38,710 nucleotides of DNA from JAHECQ01 sp047638695 (lineage in GTDB: Bacteria; Actinomycetota; Acidimicrobiia; Acidimicrobiales; SZUA-35): contig JBLINY010000034.1 of the NCBI GenBank assembly GCA_047638695.1, forward strand, positions 1 through 38,710, read 5' to 3'. Under the pieces are notes generated by a model that was not told the origin of the DNA, ran no database searches, and saw only the letters and a list, made by a program, of their open reading frames with translations. This document shows, one piece after another, positions 1 through 7,118 of the stretch (position 1 is its first letter; each line of letters begins with the position of its first letter). Position numbers and translations under genes: made by a program.

Positions 1-126
1 CGGGTTCATGCACTGTGTCCTTCGGGATCAGGGTTTGTTTCAAGCCCCCTGATCGTGGACACCCTCGCAACTCGGGTGGGGGATGATCGCGCGGAGCGCG
101 CGAATCCCTTGGAACTACTCGTCTAG
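1..126 (+). CDS. Possible 3' end of an unidentified gene entering from the left edge
   Basis: One forward frame is open from base 1 to a TAG at 124-126, and its second half has the G/C-rich third positions of the neighbouring genes. If real, the gene ends tail-to-tail with the TIGR03086 gene, sharing the bases CTAG. This convergent arrangement also occurs at 33555-33558. Only about 41 codons are visible and they match no family I recognise, so this may be an intergenic stretch that happens to be open. Confidence 0.25.
   Translation, partial: RVHALCPSGSGFVSSPLIVDTLATRVGDDRAERANPLELLV
26..54. terminator. Inverted repeat, possible hairpin
   Basis: GATCAGGG at 26-33 pairs perfectly with CCCTGATC at 47-54 around a 13-nt loop. 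No T-run follows on either strand, so a factor-independent terminator is doubtful. Confidence 0.25.
87..103. terminator. GC-rich hairpin downstream of the TIGR03086 gene
   Basis: TCGCGCG (87-93) and CGCGCGA (97-103) form a perfect 7-bp stem with a 3-nt loop. Flanking GGAT/ATCC could extend the stem across a 2-nt bulge. It lies just past the end of the minus-strand gene stopping at 123 and could slow or end transcription there. There is no U-tract. Confidence 0.35.
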
Positions 127-746
127 CTGTTCTCTTGGCTTGGGCTTCGCCCTAGCCATGCCACCAAGCGGTCCATGGCCGGGGCATCGTCGGCTGTCGG
201 CACCACCGCACCGAACGGAACCTCCGGATCATCACGAATCTCGGCCGGCAGACCCATCTGACTTCCGACGAGGGTCGCGGCTGCCAACTCTTGGTTCCAT
301 GCCACATCGGCGCCGACCGCCGTCGCCAGATCCCAGGCGTGAACCAACACTTCGCCGGTGTAGAGCCCAACGGCAGGGGCTCCCGGCATCTCGGCGAACG
401 GCAGCGTCAACATCGAGCCCAACAAGCGGTCGTCGGCCCATGCCTGTTCGACACCGTCAGCCAGTCGCTTCCAGTCGGCCTCGTAGTTGGCGTGTTGGTA
501 GAAGTTCGGAACGAGGTCGGGCCACTCGGTACTGCGTTGCCCGACTAACACGATCCGCTGAAGGACACCCAGAGAATGGGCTGCCAATTGGGCGACGGTG
601 AATTCGTCGCAGGGTGTGGGGAGATCGAGCTGGTCGACGCCCACCTGCTGTATCACCGTGCGACCCAACGCGATGGCGGCAACGAGGCCGGGACGGGGAT
701 CTGCTGGCATTCCTGCTGGCATTCCTGCTGGGTAGTTTTCTGTCAT
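123..746 (-). CDS. TIGR03086-family / mycothiol-dependent maleylpyruvate isomerase-like protein
   Basis: This 207-residue protein fits the DinB-like, metal-binding family found in actinobacteria (TIGR03086, MDMPI superfamily). The N-terminal region has 'TPCDEFTVAQLAAH', where the family places a metal-ligand histidine in a helical bundle. Further on is 'VLVHAWDLATAVG', the characteristic H-x-W-D-L segment. Members are thought to be thiol (mycothiol)-dependent enzymes or detoxification proteins, but the substrate cannot be told from sequence. I place the start at the ATG at 746, because an upstream in-frame start at 767 would run into the palindrome between this gene and the divergent regulator. 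A short PAGMPAGMPAD repeat follows the start. The divergent WYL gene may regulate it. Confidence 0.8.
   Translation of the reverse strand: MTENYPAGMPAGMPADPRPGLVAAIALGRTVIQQVGVDQLDLPTPCDEFTVAQLAAHSLGVLQRIVLVGQRSTEWPDLVPNFYQHANYEADWKRLADGVEQAWADDRLLGSMLTLPFAEMPGAPAVGLYTGEVLVHAWDLATAVGADVAWNQELAAATLVGSQMGLPAEIRDDPEVPFGAVVPTADDAPAMDRLVAWLGRSPSQENS
701..735. repeat. 12-bp tandem repeat in the N-terminal codons of the TIGR03086 gene
   Basis: CTGCTGGCATTC occurs at 701-712 and 713-724, with a partial third copy from 725. The repeats encode Pro-Ala-Gly-Met units near the N-terminus and are in frame, so copy-number change would not break the gene. Confidence 0.7.
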
Positions 747-768
747 GCCCACCACTCTGATGACCATA

Positions 769-782
769 AGTGGACATCCACT
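769..782. promoter_or_regulatory. Palindromic operator candidate between divergent genes
   Basis: AGTGGACATCCACT is a perfect 6+2+6 inverted repeat centred in the 60-bp gap between the two divergent start codons (746 and 807). A TATAGA-like hexamer lies at 790-795, close to the regulator's ATG. The position suits a WYL regulator binding its own promoter and that of the divergent gene. The link is inferred from position only. Confidence 0.5.
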
Positions 783-806
783 GGCCAGTTATAGAAAACT
801 TGGTCT

Positions 807-1754
807 ATGCGTGCCGACCGCTTGGTTGCGACCCTCTTGTTCTTGCAAGCCAAGGGGCGGGCGACGGCGGCTGAAGTGGCGGCCGAACTTGAAGTCTCCC
901 AGCGCACCGCTCGCCGCGATCTGGAGGCTCTCGCCGTCGCCGGCGTTCCCGTCTACAGCACCGCCGGGAAGGGAGGCGGTTGGTCGCTCATTGGTGGAGC
1001 TCGCACCGATCTCACCGGACTCTCAGCAACCGAGGCCAGGGCCCTGATGATGGTCACCGGTGCGGCACCGTCAACCACGCCGGCCCTCAAGGCTGCGGTC
1101 CGCAAGTTGGTTCAGGCGCTGCCAGAAACGTTCCGGGCCGATGCCGAGGCCGCAGTCGAATCGACGCTGGTCGATCCCTCACGCTGGGGTCGCACGGTCA
1201 CCACCGACGTCGAGCCTCCACATCTCGACGCTCTTCAACGTGCAGTGGTCGAAGGAAAGCAAGTCACGCTCGGGTACCAAACACCAAACAAGGCACCGAG
1301 TGTCCGGCGGGTTCACCCGCTCGGCATTGTCATGAAGGCACAGGTTTGGTACCTCGTGTGTGGCACTGCCCAGGGCGACCGGACCTTTCGGATCAGTCGG
1401 GTGACGTCGGTTGAGACCAGCGATGACCCAGTCGAGAAACGCCAGGACTTCAACCTTGAAGACACGTGGAAGGAGCTCAACGCCAACTTCGCCTCGTTTG
1501 GCCGCACCAGCGTGGCCGTAGCGCTCGCCCACCCCGACATCATGAAGCCGTTGGAAGGAATGCTCGGCCACAAGATTCAGGTCGGTGCCGAGCAACCGGA
1601 TGGGCGGTTCATCGTGAACATCAGTGGCATCAGCGACTTCATGTTGGCCGTCGATCTGGCTGCGTTCGGGGGAAAGGTCGAGGTTCTCAGCCCGCCGGGT
1701 GTTCGGTCCGACCTCGCGGTCATCGGCAAGGAGCTGGTCGATCTCTACGCCTAG
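807..1754 (+). CDS. WYL-domain transcriptional regulator (YafY/DeoR-like HTH)
   Basis: The protein has 315 residues. Residues about 1-60 form an HTH_11-type winged helix ('VAAELEVSQRTARRDLEAL') followed by the wing 'GKGGGWSL'. The C-terminal half carries the WYL domain, with the signature W181-Y182-L183 in 'VWYLVCG' and the downstream 'RTFRISRV' segment typical of the family, then a WCX-like C-terminal extension. WYL regulators sense small ligands or nucleic acids and usually control an adjacent gene. Here the divergent TIGR03086 gene and the palindrome at 769-782 are the obvious targets. It converges with the CHAD gene with no spacer (stops at 1752-1754 and 1755-1757). Confidence 0.9.
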   Translation: MRADRLVATLLFLQAKGRATAAEVAAELEVSQRTARRDLEALAVAGVPVYSTAGKGGGWSLIGGARTDLTGLSATEARALMMVTGAAPSTTPALKAAVRKLVQALPETFRADAEAAVESTLVDPSRWGRTVTTDVEPPHLDALQRAVVEGKQVTLGYQTPNKAPSVRRVHPLGIVMKAQVWYLVCGTAQGDRTFRISRVTSVETSDDPVEKRQDFNLEDTWKELNANFASFGRTSVAVALAHPDIMKPLEGMLGHKIQVGAEQPDGRFIVNISGISDFMLAVDLAAFGGKVEVLSPPGVRSDLAVIGKELVDLYA

Positions 1755-2528
1755 TTAGTCGGGCCCGGCCAGCCAGCGCAGGTGTTCCTCGGGTTTCAAA
1801 CTGAAGACCTCGTGGCCCAAGTCAAGGATGTTGCGTTCGAGCTCGGGCTGACGGGAGTGATCGCTGTCGGGAAGCGGCGCCAGGTCGAGAAGGTTGCCAA
1901 GGTGCTTCGCCAGCCCAGTCAAGGCCACGAAGCGTTCGCTTGTGCGGAGCTGAGGGGCTGTGATCCGCGCCTGATCGGCCGCCCGCTGAACCGCTTTGCG
2001 ACATCCGGCCAAGCCATCCGCTTCGACATCGTCCATCGCCGATCGCCACTGCCGTCGTGCCAATCGGTAGCAGCGCTCGAGCTCAGCGGTGATGGCTTCG
2101 TCGTCGAGCGAGCTGATCTCCCACGAGCCAGCCCGCCCTCGAACACCGTTCAGGATCATCCCGCTGTGGGCTACTGAAATCCGCACCGAGGGCGCCATTG
2201 GTGGCGGCACCATATTTCCTGGCCAACGCCCGAGGTTGCCGATCAGGTGGTGGGCGACCTGCCGGTCGCGAACGGGTCCGAGGTTCCGAACTGCTTGAGC
2301 CAGAATCCGATCTTCGTCGCGGAATCGGCGTTTGTCTTGTGATCTCAACAGGCGTACGCCTACTCGCACTCGTTTGGTCCGTCGACGCGCTCGTCGAACC
2401 ATGGCTGACGGATCATTGTCGATCAGACTCAGGCTGATGATGGCCCGATCGAGGTCGGCCAACGCCTGGCGTCTGACCGTTTCGCTGATCGGCTCGATCC
2501 GATCCCGATCGGAGCGGTCATCTCCCAC
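1755..2528 (-). CDS. CHAD-domain protein
   Basis: A 257-residue, Arg/Lys-rich helical protein. The pattern 'ARRRTKRVRVGVRLLR' (about residues 40-60) followed by 'FRDEDRILAQAVRNLGPVRDRQVAH' matches the conserved histidine/arginine helices of CHAD domains, here with Arg in place of many of the usual His. CHAD domains bind inorganic polyphosphate and often accompany CYTH triphosphate-tunnel enzymes. No CYTH partner is visible here. I choose the GTG at 2528 because GGAGGA (2538-2543 on the minus strand) sits 9 nt upstream. In-frame ATG (2549) and TTG (2573) starts are possible. The tandem repeat at 2655-2750 lies upstream. Confidence 0.75.
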   Translation of the reverse strand: MGDDRSDRDRIEPISETVRRQALADLDRAIISLSLIDNDPSAMVRRARRRTKRVRVGVRLLRSQDKRRFRDEDRILAQAVRNLGPVRDRQVAHHLIGNLGRWPGNMVPPPMAPSVRISVAHSGMILNGVRGRAGSWEISSLDDEAITAELERCYRLARRQWRSAMDDVEADGLAGCRKAVQRAADQARITAPQLRTSERFVALTGLAKHLGNLLDLAPLPDSDHSRQPELERNILDLGHEVFSLKPEEHLRWLAGPD

Positions 2529-2537
2529 CGACCACGC

Positions 2538-2543
2538 TCCTCC
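2538..2543 (-). promoter_or_regulatory. Ribosome binding site that favours the GTG start of the CHAD gene
   Basis: GGAGGA on the minus strand lies 9 nt before the GTG at 2528. No comparable site precedes the longer in-frame starts. Confidence 0.5.
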
Positions 2544-2654
2544 ACACATCGACGATTCCCAGCTGGGTCCCAAACGGGGACGTGCATGCTGAGAGTACCG
2601 AGGATGCAGTCGTCGATCTGCGGGTGATCTCGCCCTCTAGGGTCCGATGTTCAC

Positions 2655-2750
2655 GGAGAAGCCATCTGGGTGAGACGCCATTTCGGTGAGAAGCCCTCTC
2701 CTTGAGAAGCCCTCTGGTTGAGCAGCCCGGTGATTGAGAAGCTGTCAGCC
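2655..2750. repeat. Six-copy 16-bp imperfect tandem repeat
   Basis: Six consecutive 16-base units start at 2655, 2671, 2687, 2703, 2719 and 2735. The conserved core is TGAGAAGCC and the last 5-6 bases vary (2687 unit: TGAGAAGCCCTCTCCT; 2703 unit: TGAGAAGCCCTCTGGT). The array fills most of the gap between the lipoprotein gene and the CHAD gene and runs over the lipoprotein stop codon (2745-2747). There are no unique spacers, so this is not CRISPR. It may be a slippage minisatellite or an array of protein-binding sites. Confidence 0.85.
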
Positions 2751-3038
2751 GCGATTTAGGCAGGTCGTAACAGCGTCGGCCACGTCCTGCTCGAAGGAGG
2801 CCAGCTGAGCGGCGTCGCCGTCCTTGGGTTCGCCCTTGGAGAGGTCGTTGATGACCCCGTCTTCGTAGCCGAGAGCCCGGACCTCTTCGGCGACACAGGT
2901 GGCTTGATCGGCGTTGACCACCGACATGTCGGTGAGTGTCTCGGCCAAGTCGTCGAGATCGGCCGTGCTGGTACATGCGGCGAGCGCCAACGGCAGAACA
3001 ACAAGCAAACCGATGAATCGAGAGGTCGCGGAGCGCAT
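2745..3038 (-). CDS. Small secreted lipoprotein of unknown function
   Basis: A 97-residue protein with a lipoprotein signal: basic 'MRSATSRF', a hydrophobic stretch 'IGLLVVLPLA', and a lipobox LAAC with the lipidated Cys at residue 22. The mature part is acidic, with two further cysteines ('QATCVAEEV', 'VTTCLNRG') that could form one disulfide. This pattern recurs in small actinobacterial exported proteins. Start choice: the ATG at 3038 puts a proper signal peptide at the N-terminus, whereas a longer in-frame start at 3119 would lie inside the CoA-binding gene. It begins 10 nt after that gene ends, so it is probably co-transcribed with it and with the sulfhydrylase gene. Function unknown. Confidence 0.75.
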   Translation of the reverse strand: MRSATSRFIGLLVVLPLALAACTSTADLDDLAETLTDMSVVNADQATCVAEEVRALGYEDGVINDLSKGEPKDGDAAQLASFEQDVADAVTTCLNRG

Positions 3039-3048
3039 TGCGTGCAGG

Positions 3049-3528
3049 TTACTGGCGCTTGCTGGAGATGACCCCCGTGTTGAAGCCAGCCAGGTGCAGG
3101 CCACCGGCGAATCGGGCATGTTCGATCTTGACGCAGCGGTCCATGACGACGGACAAGCCGCCGTCGAGGGCGATGGCAGCTGCCTCGTCGCTCCAAATAC
3201 CTAGCTGGAGCCACAGGACCTTGGCCCCAACGGCAACAGCTTCCTTGGCGATCCCCGGGCAATCGGCGGCGTTGCGGAACACGTCGACGATGTCAGGAAC
3301 GATCGGGAGGTCGGCCAACGATGGGTAGGCGGTGAGACCGTTGATCTCGGTCTCACGAGGGTTGACCGGATAAAGCTCGTAGTCGGTGACCGACGACTGC
3401 AGGTAGGTCGTGACGAAGTTCGACGCCCGAGCCCGGTTGGACGAGGCACCAACAATGGCGATGGACGACGTGTCGTCGAGGATGCGCCTGCGCTCAGTTG
3501 CCGATGGGGAAGTGAAGGTGGAGGTCAT
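3049..3528 (-). CDS. CoA-binding (YccU-like Rossmann) domain protein
   Basis: A 159-residue stand-alone CoA_binding domain. It shows the Rossmann start 'SIAIVGASSNRARAS', then 'YPVNPRETEINGLTAYPSL', 'PDIVDVFRN', 'VLWLQLGI' and the C-terminal 'VVMDRCVKIEH', all hallmarks of the YccU family. These proteins bind CoA or a related nucleotide and their role is not settled. The gene overlaps the upstream O-acetylhomoserine sulfhydrylase gene by 4 nt (ATGA), so the two are translationally coupled. That suggests a link to sulfur amino acid or thiol metabolism. Confidence 0.88.
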   Translation of the reverse strand: MTSTFTSPSATERRRILDDTSSIAIVGASSNRARASNFVTTYLQSSVTDYELYPVNPRETEINGLTAYPSLADLPIVPDIVDVFRNAADCPGIAKEAVAVGAKVLWLQLGIWSDEAAAIALDGGLSVVMDRCVKIEHARFAGGLHLAGFNTGVISSKRQ

Positions 3529-4820
3529 GCGACGCCTTTCGCAGCTGTGGCCAGGGCCTGATCAAGGTCCCAGAGAATGTCATCGAGATCCTCGAGCCCT
3601 ACCGAGAGTCGCACCATGTCGGCGCTGACGCCAGCTGTGTCGAGCTGCTCATCGGTCATTTGTTGATGGGTTGTTGAGGCCGGATGGATCACCAAGGTGC
3701 GGGCGTCGCCGACGTTGGCCAGATGGCTCACCATCTCGAGGCTCTCGATAAAGGTCTGGCCGGCTTGGCGGCCGCCTTTCACCCCGAAGGTGAAGATGGC
3801 GCCGGCGCCGTTGGGGAGGTACTTGTGGGCTAGCTCGTGGTACGGCGAGTCGGGTAGGTCGGCGTGGGCCACCCACGACACCCGATTGTCGGCCTGCAAC
3901 CAACTGGCAACGGCCTGGGCGTTCGCAACGTGGGCATCCATCCGCTGAGGCAGCGTTTCGAGACCTTGGAGGAGCAGAAAGGCGTTGAAGGGCGACATGG
4001 ACGCGCCGACGTCGCGGAGTTGCTCAGCCCGAAGGGTTGTGCAGAATGCGTACTCTCCGAAGTTCCCGTACCAGTCGAGCCCGTTGTAGGTAGGAACCGG
4101 TTCGGTCATACGAGGGAAGCGGCCTGATGACCAGTCGAAACGGCCCGAGTCACTGACAACGCCGCCGATACTGGTGCCGTGGCCTCCCATGAACTTGGTG
4201 GCGCTATGCAAGACGATGTCGGCCCCGAATTCCATAGGCCGACACAGATACGGAGTAGAAAACGTGGCGTCGATGACAAGCGGCAAGTTGTGGGCTGAGG
4301 CCACCTGAGCCAAGGCTTCAACATCGGCGACGGCGCCTGTCGGGTTCCCGATGATCTCGGTGTACAGGAGCTTGGTTTCGGGCCTGATGGCTGCGGCGAA
4401 GGCCTCGGGCTTGGTGTTGTCGACGAAGGTTGTCTCGACCCCAAGGCGAGCCAGGGTGGTGGCGAGCAGCGTGAATGTTCCGCCGTAAATACTGGAGGCG
4501 GCGACGACATGGTCGCCGGCGCCGGCGAGGGTGGTGATGGCTAGGAACTCCGCTGATTGCCCACTCGATGTTGCCACCGACCCAATGGCGCCTTCCAGGC
4601 TGGCGACCCGCTCTTCGAAGGCAGCGGTGGTCGGGTTCGAGATACGGCTGTAGATCGTGCCGTACTTCTGTAAGGCAAAGAGGTCGGCAGCGTCGGCAGT
4701 GTCCTCGAAGACGAAGCTGGTCGACTGATAGATGGGCACAGCACGGGCGCCGGTAGCGCTATCGGGCTGGCCGCCTGCGTGCAGGGCCCGAGTGCGGAAC
4801 CCCCAGGAGCGATCGGTCAT
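3525..4820 (-). CDS. metY: O-acetylhomoserine sulfhydrylase (PLP-dependent, Cys/Met metabolism family)
   Basis: This cytosolic PLP enzyme joins O-acetyl-L-homoserine and sulfide (or methanethiol) to make homocysteine or methionine. At 431 residues it has the length of MetY rather than the shorter (~390) MetB/MetC/MetZ. Family marks are 'TRALHAGGQPD', 'PIYQSTSFVFEDTADAADLFAL', 'YSRISNPT', and the Schiff-base lysine K209 in 'SATKFMGGHGT'. The C-terminal 'VIHPASTTHQQMTDEQ' and 'VRLSVGLEDLDDI' are standard. It leads the presumed three-gene unit with the CoA-binding protein and the lipoprotein. Substrate preference (acetyl versus succinyl) is assigned by similarity only. Confidence 0.92.
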   Translation of the reverse strand: MTDRSWGFRTRALHAGGQPDSATGARAVPIYQSTSFVFEDTADAADLFALQKYGTIYSRISNPTTAAFEERVASLEGAIGSVATSSGQSAEFLAITTLAGAGDHVVAASSIYGGTFTLLATTLARLGVETTFVDNTKPEAFAAAIRPETKLLYTEIIGNPTGAVADVEALAQVASAHNLPLVIDATFSTPYLCRPMEFGADIVLHSATKFMGGHGTSIGGVVSDSGRFDWSSGRFPRMTEPVPTYNGLDWYGNFGEYAFCTTLRAEQLRDVGASMSPFNAFLLLQGLETLPQRMDAHVANAQAVASWLQADNRVSWVAHADLPDSPYHELAHKYLPNGAGAIFTFGVKGGRQAGQTFIESLEMVSHLANVGDARTLVIHPASTTHQQMTDEQLDTAGVSADMVRLSVGLEDLDDILWDLDQALATAAKGVA

Positions 4821-4876
4821 GGCTCGGAGTCTGCCACCATCTCAGCCCAAAGCCCTGTGAATTGAGCCGTGGCCAC

Positions 4877-4923
4877 GTCTCAGTTCACCTGTGTCAGACG
4901 AGCCGAGTCCGTTGGACTGAGAC
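4877..4923 (+). promoter_or_regulatory. Inverted repeat in the leader of the CoA-transferase gene
   Basis: GTCTCAGT (4877-4884) and ACTGAGAC (4916-4923) are perfect reverse complements separated by 31 nt. The repeat ends 11 nt before the chosen ATG at 4935. It could be a bipartite protein-binding site or a leader hairpin. No terminator-like U-run follows. Confidence 0.3.
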
Positions 4924-4934
4924 AAGCTGTTGCC

Positions 4935-6170
4935 ATGACAACGCCGAAACCGGATCCGACGAAACTCCTGGACGGAGTGCGGGTCCTCGATTTCACGCAG
5001 TATCTCGCTGGGCCAACCTGCACCCGAATGCTCGTTGAGCTGGGCGCAGAGGTCATCAAAGTCGAGTACCCACCCGCCGGCGACCCGTCGCGACCGATCG
5101 AGCCAATGAGCGGCGAGTTGTCGTCGCTGTTCATCCAACAGAATCGCGGGAAGCGAAGTATCTGCCTTGATCTTCGCCACCCGGACGCGCCGGCCCTGAT
5201 CCACCGAATCTTGCCGAGCATCGATGTCGTCGTCGAAAACTTCACACCGGGAGTGCTTGCTAAACACGGACTTGGATACGAAGACCTCGTCGCTCTCAAC
5301 CCCGGATTGATCATGGCCTCGGTCTCCGGCTTCGGCCAGGAAGGTTCCTACAGTCATCGGCCCTGTTTCGACTTCATCGCCCAGGGCATGGCCGGCGTCA
5401 TGCACATGACTGGCGAACCCGATGGGCCGCCGTACTTCGCCGGAATCGGCAGCGGTGACGTCACCGCGGGTGTGCATGCTTTCGCCGGGATCGGTTATGC
5501 GCTCTATCAACGAGACCGCACCGGTCATGGGACTCACATCGATGTGTCGATGGTCGACGCGCTGTTTCATATGCAAGAACACGCGGTCGGAGCGGCATCG
5601 ATGACCGGAGGTAACTTCGTTCCCAACCGCCAGGGCCGGCACTATGAGCTGGTCTCACCAGCCGGCACGTTCAAGGCCCCTCAGGGGTGGATCGTCATCA
5701 TCTGTATGCCGAACCAAATCGACGGCCTGTGGGCCGCGATCGGCGACCCGGCATTGGCCGACGATCCCCGATTCGCGACAGCCGCAGACCGGCAAACCAA
5801 CCGCGACGCCCTGACCGACAAGATCGAAGCATGGATGTCCGGTTTCGACAACGACAACGACGTCGTGGCCCGGCTCGACGAACATCATGTGCCGGCCGGC
5901 CCAGTGCTCAGTCCGGCTGACGCCATCAACGACCCATGGTTCATCGAGCGGGGCTCGGTCCGTCAAGTGAGGGACGCTGTAGGGGGAACGTTCACTATCC
6001 CCGGATTCCCGATCCGATTTGGTGGCGTCAAACCTGACGCCGATCTCGTCGCTCCTCACCTCGGTGAGCACAGCCGTGCCGTCCTCACCGAGGCCGGACT
6101 TTCTGCTACCGAAATCGACGACCTGCTGGCCCGGGGCGTTCTGCACCCCCCGAGCAGCGCTGCTCGTTAG
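4935..6170 (+). CDS. CaiB/BaiF family III CoA-transferase
   Basis: A 411-residue class III CoA-transferase, moving CoA between carboxylic acids through an aspartyl-CoA thioester. Conserved segments are 'LLDGVRVLDFTQYLAGP', 'LGAEVIKVEYPPAGDPSR', 'NRGKRSICLDLRHPDA', 'VVVENFTPGV', and 'CFDFIAQGMAGVMHMTGEPDG', which contains the expected catalytic aspartate in 'FDF'. Later come 'GTHIDVSMVDAL' and 'VPAGPVLSP'. A longer in-frame start at 4869 is possible, but it would add a non-conserved 22-residue tail that covers half of the inverted repeat, so I prefer 4935. Substrates may be formyl-CoA, carnitine, bile acid or 2-methylacyl-CoA type and cannot be read off. It converges with the flavoprotein gene with a 4-nt gap. 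Confidence 0.9.
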   Translation: MTTPKPDPTKLLDGVRVLDFTQYLAGPTCTRMLVELGAEVIKVEYPPAGDPSRPIEPMSGELSSLFIQQNRGKRSICLDLRHPDAPALIHRILPSIDVVVENFTPGVLAKHGLGYEDLVALNPGLIMASVSGFGQEGSYSHRPCFDFIAQGMAGVMHMTGEPDGPPYFAGIGSGDVTAGVHAFAGIGYALYQRDRTGHGTHIDVSMVDALFHMQEHAVGAASMTGGNFVPNRQGRHYELVSPAGTFKAPQGWIVIICMPNQIDGLWAAIGDPALADDPRFATAADRQTNRDALTDKIEAWMSGFDNDNDVVARLDEHHVPAGPVLSPADAINDPWFIERGSVRQVRDAVGGTFTIPGFPIRFGGVKPDADLVAPHLGEHSRAVLTEAGLSATEIDDLLARGVLHPPSSAAR

Positions 6171-6174
6171 CTGC

Positions 6175-7116
6175 TCATTGCTTCTCTTCGCTCGCCAGCG
6201 CTCGGACGTTGGCCGCACAACCCCAGGAGAGGATGAATCCGGCACCACCGTGACCGTAGTTGTGAACCACGGGCCGACCATCAGAGAGGGATTCTTGTTC
6301 GACCCTGACCAACGGGCGACCCGGTCGGAGGCCAACGCGGACGTCGAGCACGTCGAGACCGGCTACCCGAGGGTCGAGTACGGCACAGTCGGCGAGAATC
6401 CGTTCGGTCGTCGCCGGGTCGGCCTGCTTCTCGAAGTTCCCGGTCTGGCGCACTCCTCCGAGAACGATGTCGTCGGAACGGGGGTAGAGGTACGCGATCC
6501 GATCAATGTCCGACTCATCTGAGATGGCTTGCTGCACCCCCGGATTAGCGACGATGACGACCTGCCCGCGAATGGGGTACATCGAGTCGTCGCCGACGAG
6601 TTGGCTCGCGCCGAGACCGCTGCAGTTCACAACCAGGTCGCCGTCGAGGTCGACCAATCGCTCGACCTCGCCGATCGATAGCGTTGCCCCGCTGCCCGTG
6701 ACCTGGTCGCGAAGCCAGGCCAAGTAGGTCGGGGGCTCGATGATGAAGCCGTCGATTTCGAAGCCCGTCTCGTAGCCGGGCGGGAGTTCATCCGACGCCA
6801 TCCGCCGGAGAAACCGGGTGGACTCCCAGGTACTAGGGCCAGGGTCGTTGCGTTCGTACTCGAAGTGTCGCATTCGGCTGACGCCACACGTCGGGTCGTC
6901 GACGAGGCGGTCGAACTGCTCCCAACTGATGATGGCCCACGCCTGTGTTCGGTTGGCAGGCAGAGCAGCCGTTGTCGTCCACACGGCTCCGGCCACCATC
7001 GACACAGCGGACTCATGCATCTCGCGCCCGATGATGTCGACCTCCCACCCATCTCTGAGGAGGGCCGAGGCTGTGGTCAAGCCGGACACGCCTGCTCCAA
7101 CGATTGTGGCTCGCAC
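6175..7116 (-). CDS. D-amino-acid-oxidase-like FAD-dependent oxidoreductase
   Basis: A 313-residue FAD protein of the DAO fold. The N-terminal dinucleotide-binding motif is 'ATIVGAGVSGLTTASALL'. The 'VSMVAGAVWTT' segment is typical of D-amino-acid/D-aspartate oxidases, as are 'VVNCSGLGASQLVGD', 'YPIRGQVVIVANP', 'RIAYLYPRSDDIVLGG', the 'VGLRPGRPLVRVE' substrate-binding arginine region and the C-terminal 'NYGHGGAGFILSWGCA'. It probably oxidises D-amino acids to 2-oxo acids with H2O2. The frame stays open far upstream, but that extension lies within the esterase gene. The GTG at 7116 comes 2 nt after the esterase stop, giving a two-gene operon, and I take that as the start. Exact D-substrate unknown. 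Confidence 0.88.
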   Translation of the reverse strand: MRATIVGAGVSGLTTASALLRDGWEVDIIGREMHESAVSMVAGAVWTTTAALPANRTQAWAIISWEQFDRLVDDPTCGVSRMRHFEYERNDPGPSTWESTRFLRRMASDELPPGYETGFEIDGFIIEPPTYLAWLRDQVTGSGATLSIGEVERLVDLDGDLVVNCSGLGASQLVGDDSMYPIRGQVVIVANPGVQQAISDESDIDRIAYLYPRSDDIVLGGVRQTGNFEKQADPATTERILADCAVLDPRVAGLDVLDVRVGLRPGRPLVRVEQESLSDGRPVVHNYGHGGAGFILSWGCAANVRALASEEKQ

Positions 7117-7118
7117 GA

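Noticed and set aside
2655..2750. CRISPR array
   Set aside because: The repeats are contiguous 16-mers with no spacers and no cas genes are present.
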